Shown: positions 59,818 through 64,000 of the stretch, piece after piece
How the letters are laid out: each line of letters starts with the position of its first letter
Numbering within the stretch: the first letter of the stretch is position 1
Source of the DNA: Oceanisphaera sp. IT1-181
GTDB taxonomy: Bacteria > Pseudomonadota > Gammaproteobacteria > Enterobacterales > Aeromonadaceae
Length of the DNA stretch: 64,000 nt
NCBI RefSeq assembly: GCF_033807535.1
Contig: NZ_CP136856.1
Span: forward strand, 1,917,001-1,981,000
Direction: 5' to 3'
Notes under the pieces: generated by a model
Told to the model about the DNA's origin: nothing
The model's input: only the letters and a program-made list of their open reading frames with translations
Database searches by the model: none
Program-made: the position numbers and the translations under genes

Positions 59818-60729
59818 ATGAAAGCGATCATACCTGTTGCCGGCCTCGGTACCCGCATGCTGCCGGCCACAAAGGCCATTCCTAAAGAAATGCTGCCGAT
59901 TGTTGATAAACCGTTGATCCAGTATGTGGTGAACGAGGCAGTGGCTGCCGGTATTACCGAAATTGTGCTGGTGACGCATTCCAGTAAAAACTCTATTGAA
60001 AACCATTTTGATACCAGTTATGAATTGGAAGCCACGCTGGAAAAACGTGTTAAGCGCCAGCTGCTGGAAGAGGTGCGTACTATTTGCCCTGCACATGTAA
60101 CCATCATGCATGTGCGCCAGGGGGCAGCCAAAGGCTTGGGCCATGCGGTGCTGTGTGCCAAGCCTTTGATTGGTGACGAACCGTTTGTGGTGATATTACC
60201 CGATGTGCTGATTGACGACGCAGCCTCTGATCTTAAAAAAGATAATCTGGCACAAATGCTGGATCGCTTTAACGAAAAAGCCGTCAGTCAGATAATGGTT
60301 GAGCCAGTACCGGATGATCATGTAAACCAATACGGCATAGTGGACTGCTTAGGCCAAGATGTTGCTGTTAATCAAAGCAAGTTAATGACCAGTATTGTCG
60401 AGAAGCCAGCCATTGATGAGGCACCTTCTAACTTGGCAGTGGTGGGCCGTTATGTGCTAAGCAAGGCCATTTGGCCGTTGTTGGCAAAAACCCCGCCTGG
60501 TGCCGGTGATGAAATTCAGTTGACCGATGCCATTGCCGAGTTGATGAAGCAAGAGCAGGTAGAAGCCTACCGTATAGTAGGTAAAAGCCACGATTGCGGC
60601 AGCAAGTTGGGCTATATGCAGGCTAATGTGGAATATGCTCTGCGCCACCCACAGTTGGGTAAAGACTTTGCCGATTACTTGGCCTCATTTAACAACGCTA
60701 ACGTTGTGCCTTTTGCCTCTGGCCAATAA
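59818..60729 (+). CDS. galU: UTP-glucose-1-phosphate uridylyltransferase
   Basis: Makes UDP-glucose from glucose 1-phosphate and UTP. 303 residues, as in E. coli. Seen: GLGTRMLPATKAIPKEMLP nucleotide loop, IVDKPLIQYVVNEAV, VRQGAAKGLGHAVLCA, and VEKPAIDEAPSNLAVVGRYV. AAAGGGAT precedes the ATG. It lies between galE and pgi, forming a sugar-nucleotide supply block at the end of the capsule locus. Confidence 0.96.
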   Translation: MKAIIPVAGLGTRMLPATKAIPKEMLPIVDKPLIQYVVNEAVAAGITEIVLVTHSSKNSIENHFDTSYELEATLEKRVKRQLLEEVRTICPAHVTIMHVRQGAAKGLGHAVLCAKPLIGDEPFVVILPDVLIDDAASDLKKDNLAQMLDRFNEKAVSQIMVEPVPDDHVNQYGIVDCLGQDVAVNQSKLMTSIVEKPAIDEAPSNLAVVGRYVLSKAIWPLLAKTPPGAGDEIQLTDAIAELMKQEQVEAYRIVGKSHDCGSKLGYMQANVEYALRHPQLGKDFADYLASFNNANVVPFASGQ

Positions 60730-60744
60730 TTCACGGATGCATTA

Positions 60745-62388
60745 ATGCTGTTACATCAACAATCCGCTTTTACTGCTCTAAAAACTCATGCCCAGCAACA
60801 ACAAGCGTTAACGTTAAAAGAACATTTTACGCTAAATACCAAGCGATTTAATGAGCTGTCTTTTGTGTTTAATGGTGATTTGTTTGTCGATTTATCCAAA
60901 CAAGCGATAAACACCACTACCCTGCCCTTGCTCTGCGAGTTGGCCCACAGCATGCAGATTCCACAAGCCATTAAGCAGCTGTTTACCAGCAATGCTTTTA
61001 ACCCCACAGAGCAAAGAGCCGTGTTGCACACGGCTCTGCGCATGCCGGCCAGTGCCGAGCTATATCATAATGGCGAAAACGTGGTGCCAGCCGTGCATGC
61101 CGAATTAGCCAAAATACACGCTTTTTGCCAACGCATTCACAGCGGTGAATGGCGCGGCTTTAACGGCCAACCTATTACAGATATGGTTAACATTGGTATT
61201 GGTGGCTCAGACTTAGGCCCCGCCATGGTGTGCGAGGCGCTAATGCCTTACCAAGATGTAGGCATTAAACCGCATTTTGTCTCTAATATTGATGCTGCGC
61301 ATTTGGCGACTACCCTAGCCAACCTTGATCCTGCTACCACTTTATTTGTGGTGTCGTCTAAAAGCTTTAGTACCGATGAGACCTTGTCTAACGCCATTGC
61401 CGCCAAGCAATGGTTGCTGGATGCCTGTGATAGCCAGGCTGCCATTGCCCAGCACTTTGTGGCGGTATCGACTAACTCACAGGCCGTGGCTGATTTTGGT
61501 ATTGATCCTAATAATATGTTCATCTTTTGGGACTGGGTGGGTGGTCGTTTTTCGCTGTGGTCCGCTATTGGCTTGCCTATAGCACTGGCGGTAGGCTTTG
61601 AGCGATTCGAACAATTGCTAGCTGGTGCCCATGAGATGGACGAACATTTACGCACTGCGCCATTAGAGCAGAATATTCCGGTGTTGTTGGCCCTGCTGAC
61701 GGTGTGGAACCACAATATTTTAGGCTACGGCAGCGAAGGTATATTCCCGTACAGCCAGTTGATGCATCGTTTTCCGGCCTTTTTGCAGCAACTGAATATG
61801 GAGTCTAACGGTAAGTCGATTACCTTAACTGGCCAGCCAGTAGACTACGTAACCGGCCCCATTGTATGGGGCGATGTGGGATCTAACAGCCAGCATGCGT
61901 TTTTTCAGTTATTACACCAAGGCACGGGTGTAGTACCGGTAGAGTTTATTGGCTTTATAAACTCGCCATACAATTATCCCAGCCACAGCCATAAGCTGTT
62001 AGCGAACATGCTGGCACAAGCCGAAGCATTAGCCTTTGGTAAAACTGCAGCAGCAGTAGAAGCCGAATTGCGCGCAGAAGGGATGATCGAACAACGCATT
62101 GCTGAGTTGGCTCCCTTCAAAGTGATGCCAGGCAACCGCCCTAGCACCACTATTTTGTGCAAAGAATTAACCCCCACTACGTTAGGCAGCCTGATTGCAC
62201 TGTATGAACACAAAACCTTTATTCAAGGCGTGCTATGGCAAATTAATAGTTTTGACCAATGGGGTGTTGAGTTGGGTAAGAAGTTAGCCAACCGCCTGCT
62301 GAATGACTTATCAGGGCAAGACTCCGGCTACCAACATGATGCCTCCACACAAGGTTTGCTAGACCAGATAAAACAGTGGAAAAACTGA
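60745..62388 (+). CDS. pgi: Glucose-6-phosphate isomerase
   Basis: Interconverts glucose 6-phosphate and fructose 6-phosphate. 547 residues (E. coli 549). Seen: NIGIGGSDLGPAMVCEAL, VSSKSFSTDETL, DWVGGRFSLWSAIGLPI, MESNGKSIT (catalytic Glu) at about 352, GSNSQHAFFQLLHQGT (catalytic His), and a C-terminal Lys region NSFDQWGVELGK. It starts 15 bp after galU. The gene order galE-galU-pgi at the edge of a capsule locus is common in Aeromonas, Acinetobacter and relatives. A CCCTGCGGGG hairpin follows the stop by 1 bp. Confidence 0.97.
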   Translation: MLLHQQSAFTALKTHAQQQQALTLKEHFTLNTKRFNELSFVFNGDLFVDLSKQAINTTTLPLLCELAHSMQIPQAIKQLFTSNAFNPTEQRAVLHTALRMPASAELYHNGENVVPAVHAELAKIHAFCQRIHSGEWRGFNGQPITDMVNIGIGGSDLGPAMVCEALMPYQDVGIKPHFVSNIDAAHLATTLANLDPATTLFVVSSKSFSTDETLSNAIAAKQWLLDACDSQAAIAQHFVAVSTNSQAVADFGIDPNNMFIFWDWVGGRFSLWSAIGLPIALAVGFERFEQLLAGAHEMDEHLRTAPLEQNIPVLLALLTVWNHNILGYGSEGIFPYSQLMHRFPAFLQQLNMESNGKSITLTGQPVDYVTGPIVWGDVGSNSQHAFFQLLHQGTGVVPVEFIGFINSPYNYPSHSHKLLANMLAQAEALAFGKTAAAVEAELRAEGMIEQRIAELAPFKVMPGNRPSTTILCKELTPTTLGSLIALYEHKTFIQGVLWQINSFDQWGVELGKKLANRLLNDLSGQDSGYQHDASTQGLLDQIKQWKN

Positions 62389-62864
62389 ACCCTGCGGGGA
62401 GCCGTACGTTCTGCGCTGTACGCCTTACGTTAAAATAAGCGTGGTAATTGCACCCTTACGCCGTCTTTGCGAGCGCCGCGTGGCAATCCATTTGTTTAGC
62501 TGACAGCTTCTGGCTGATGGCTTAGCACTGTCTGCTACATGGATTGCCACGTCGCTACGCTCCTCGCAATGACCGCAAGGGCAGCTGTACGCCTTACGTT
62601 ATACGCAGTACGTTAAAACCAACGCCGCCTGTTTTGGCCTCGCAATGAATCATCAATCTTTAGTGATTGGGGGTGAGGGACTAGGGACTAGGAACTGGGA
62701 ATTAGGGACTGGGGGTTAGAATTCACTGTTCCCTGTTCCCTAATCCCTGCTTTTTCAATTGTTCCGTGTTCTTCCGTGGCAAAAATATCTTTAGTCACGG
62801 TCTTGTGTCTATTTATTGCTGATAGCTTACGGCTTAAAGCTGACCGCTCCCCTTCGGGGATCGG
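62389..62864. repeat. Mixed repeats after pgi
   Basis: Contents in order: family C hairpin at 62390-62400; a CGTCATTGCGAGG-type inverted unit at about 62458-62575 (GCGTGGCAATCC ... GGATTGCCACGTCGCTACGC, then CTCGCAATGAC); a G-rich run at 62669-62715 with a C-rich partner at 62730-62749; a family A right arm at 62756-62783 (TTCCGTGTTCTTCCGTGGCA); and an inverted family C block ending CCCCTTCGGGG at 62849-62859. The latter abuts the stop codon of the transporter on the other strand. No gene is supported. Confidence 0.75.
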
Positions 62865-64000
62865 CTAAAAAGGAAACGCCATAGGCACCAAGGTGATCAC
62901 GCCGGCGGAGTATAGCAGGCTGATCGGCAGCCCGGTTTTAAGGTAATCCAACATGCGGTAGCGGCCGGGAGAATAGACCATTAGGTGAGTTTGATAACCA
63001 AACGGCACCATAAAACAGGCGCTGGCACCAAAGGCGACCGCCATAATAAACGGCATGGGATCGACGCCAAAGGCCTGGGCAGTAGACAGGCCAATAGGAA
63101 ACGCCAAGGCCGCGGCCGCATTGTTAGTGACGGTTTCGGTTAATAGCAGTGTCATTAAATAAACACCCACGAAGGCGGCGAATACGCCGTGGCCATTAAA
63201 CACATAACGCATGCCGTCTGCCACCAGTGCGGCGGCACCGGAGCTTTCTAGCCCTTTAGCGATGGCCAGTGCCGAGCCAATAATCAACACCAGCTCAAAC
63301 GGAAAACGGCGGCGCAGCTCACTCACGCTTAAAGTGCGGGTAAGCAATAATAGCGCCAGCAGTAATAAGAGTCCGTTTAATAACGGTAACCAACCCATGG
63401 CGGCAGCCACTATTACCCCTCCAAAGCCCATAAATGCGAGCAGACTTTGCCGAGAGCTGAGCTTGGGCCGCTGCAAGCTGCCGCTTAATATATGAAAGTT
63501 ACGATCAATATTGCGGTGCTGAGTAAAATCCGGCCCCACAGCCAATAACAAGCTATCACCAACTTTTAGCGGGATTTGCCCCAGTTGACCCGTTAACCGA
63601 CGTTGGCCACGGCGAATGCCGACTACGCCGGCATTAAACATGGTTCTAAAGTCCACTTCTTGTAAGGTGCGTTTAGCCAGCTCCGACTCATTAGAGATAA
63701 CCACTTCCACCAAGTTAGAGGCCAACAAGTTATCGCCTTTATCACCAAACAACTGCAAGCCGCTAAAGCGTTGTAGGGCCTGCACTTTTTCTACTTCTCC
63801 GGTAAACACCAATACGTCTTGCGCCTGAATAACTTCGTCTGGCGACACTGGGCTTATTAAGCGGCCGTGGCGGGCAATTTCCAATAAAAATAGGCCATCT
63901 AGGCTGCGCAGTTGGTTGTGCTCTATGCTGTGGCCAACCAGCGGTGAGTCGGCGCTCACCCATGCTTCTAAAAAATAGGGTTGGGAATGTTCTTTATTTT
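62865..64000 (-). CDS. SLC13/DASS-type anion transporter with RCK-C domains, partial
   Basis: C-terminal part of a divalent anion:Na+ symporter family protein with internal TrkA-C (RCK_C) regulatory domains. Such proteins often carry sulfate or dicarboxylates, but the substrate is not readable. The frame stays open to the window edge upstream of the GTG at 63959, so the start lies outside. Seen: two RCK_C-like segments (VQAQ-type QAQDVLVFTGEVEKVQAL and IPLKVGDSLLLAVGPDF), then five or six helices including LIIGSALAIAKGLESSGAAA and the family motif region TETVTNNAAAALAFPI, and MAVAFGASACFMVPFGYQTH near the end. Confidence 0.88.
   Translation of the reverse strand, partial: NKEHSQPYFLEAWVSADSPLVGHSIEHNQLRSLDGLFLLEIARHGRLISPVSPDEVIQAQDVLVFTGEVEKVQALQRFSGLQLFGDKGDNLLASNLVEVVISNESELAKRTLQEVDFRTMFNAGVVGIRRGQRRLTGQLGQIPLKVGDSLLLAVGPDFTQHRNIDRNFHILSGSLQRPKLSSRQSLLAFMGFGGVIVAAAMGWLPLLNGLLLLLALLLLTRTLSVSELRRRFPFELVLIIGSALAIAKGLESSGAAALVADGMRYVFNGHGVFAAFVGVYLMTLLLTETVTNNAAAALAFPIGLSTAQAFGVDPMPFIMAVAFGASACFMVPFGYQTHLMVYSPGRYRMLDYLKTGLPISLLYSAGVITLVPMAFPF

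Noticed and set aside
1..64000. tRNA or rRNA genes
   Set aside because: I looked for T-loop GGTTCGAATCC-like sequences and cloverleaf-like pairs in the gaps and found none that convinced me; no rRNA-like segments were seen.

Overview
The window looks like chromosome from a marine or estuarine gammaproteobacterium, most likely in or near the Aeromonadales (Oceanisphaera, Oceanimonas or Zobellella type). This is an inference from gene content, not a database match. The evidence is a full mukF-mukE-mukB condensin operon with the cmoM and elyC neighbours known from Escherichia coli, an rsxABCDGE-nth operon in E. coli order, and close E. coli-like versions of gloA, cysB, tpiA, pfkA, galU and pgi.

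Regions. (1) 1-1412: the end of a 14-TM-type MFS exporter, then 0.8 kb of repeats. (2) 2.2-10.9 kb: mukFEB and cmoM on the minus strand, divergent from elyC. (3) 11.1-13.6 kb: tpiA, pfkA and an unlisted 34-residue cysteine-rich protein. (4) 14.1-21.0 kb: rsxABCDGE-nth, a membrane electron-transfer complex plus endonuclease III. (5) 21.6-25.6 kb: csbD-like gene, gloA, a 117-bp tandem array, cysB, a coiled-coil membrane protein and yecM. (6) 25.6-35.4 kb: a repeat-dense accessory strip. Isolated genes (membrane hydrolase-like protein, cytochrome P450, small membrane protein, kpsS, yefM-yoeB, lipoprotein, GxxExxY protein) are each separated by copies of one palindromic intergenic element. (7) 33.6-62.4 kb: a Group 2/3-type (ABC-transporter-dependent) capsule locus. 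It opens with a sigma70-like promoter and a near-perfect JUMPstart/ops (RfaH) leader, then carries kpsD, kpsM, kpsT, kpsE, very large multidomain glycosyltransferases, two sulfotransferase-like proteins, an aldolase / CMP-sugar synthetase / HAD trio, an FkbM methyltransferase, another glycosyltransferase, and galE, galU and pgi. (8) 62.8-64.0 kb: part of an SLC13-type transporter.

How the capsule genes fit together. Pgi, GalU and GalE supply UDP-glucose and UDP-galactose. The aldolase/KdsB-like/HAD trio plausibly makes a CMP-activated keto-sugar acid. The glycosyltransferases build the chain, and the sulfotransferase-like and FkbM proteins may decorate it. KpsS starts the lipid-linked Kdo primer, KpsM/KpsT export the polymer, and KpsE and KpsD carry it across the periplasm and outer membrane. 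No kpsC is visible. The middle of the locus (46.8-56.0 kb) is AT-rich and holds a complete ISAs1-type insertion sequence and a separate 160-bp MITE, so it appears to have been assembled by transfer.

The most unusual feature is the intergenic DNA. Family A is a palindromic element with CCACGGA/TCCGTGG arms around a GGTTAAGACCTTAC core, often bracketed by CCCCTTCGGGG hairpins at gene 3' ends. Family B is a ~300-bp MITE ending CCTGATTAC...GTAATCAGG with exact 8-bp target duplications, one copy of which sits inside a family A element. There are also 117-bp palindromic tandem repeats and CGTCATTGCGAGG-type repeats. Several genes take their C-terminal codons from these elements.
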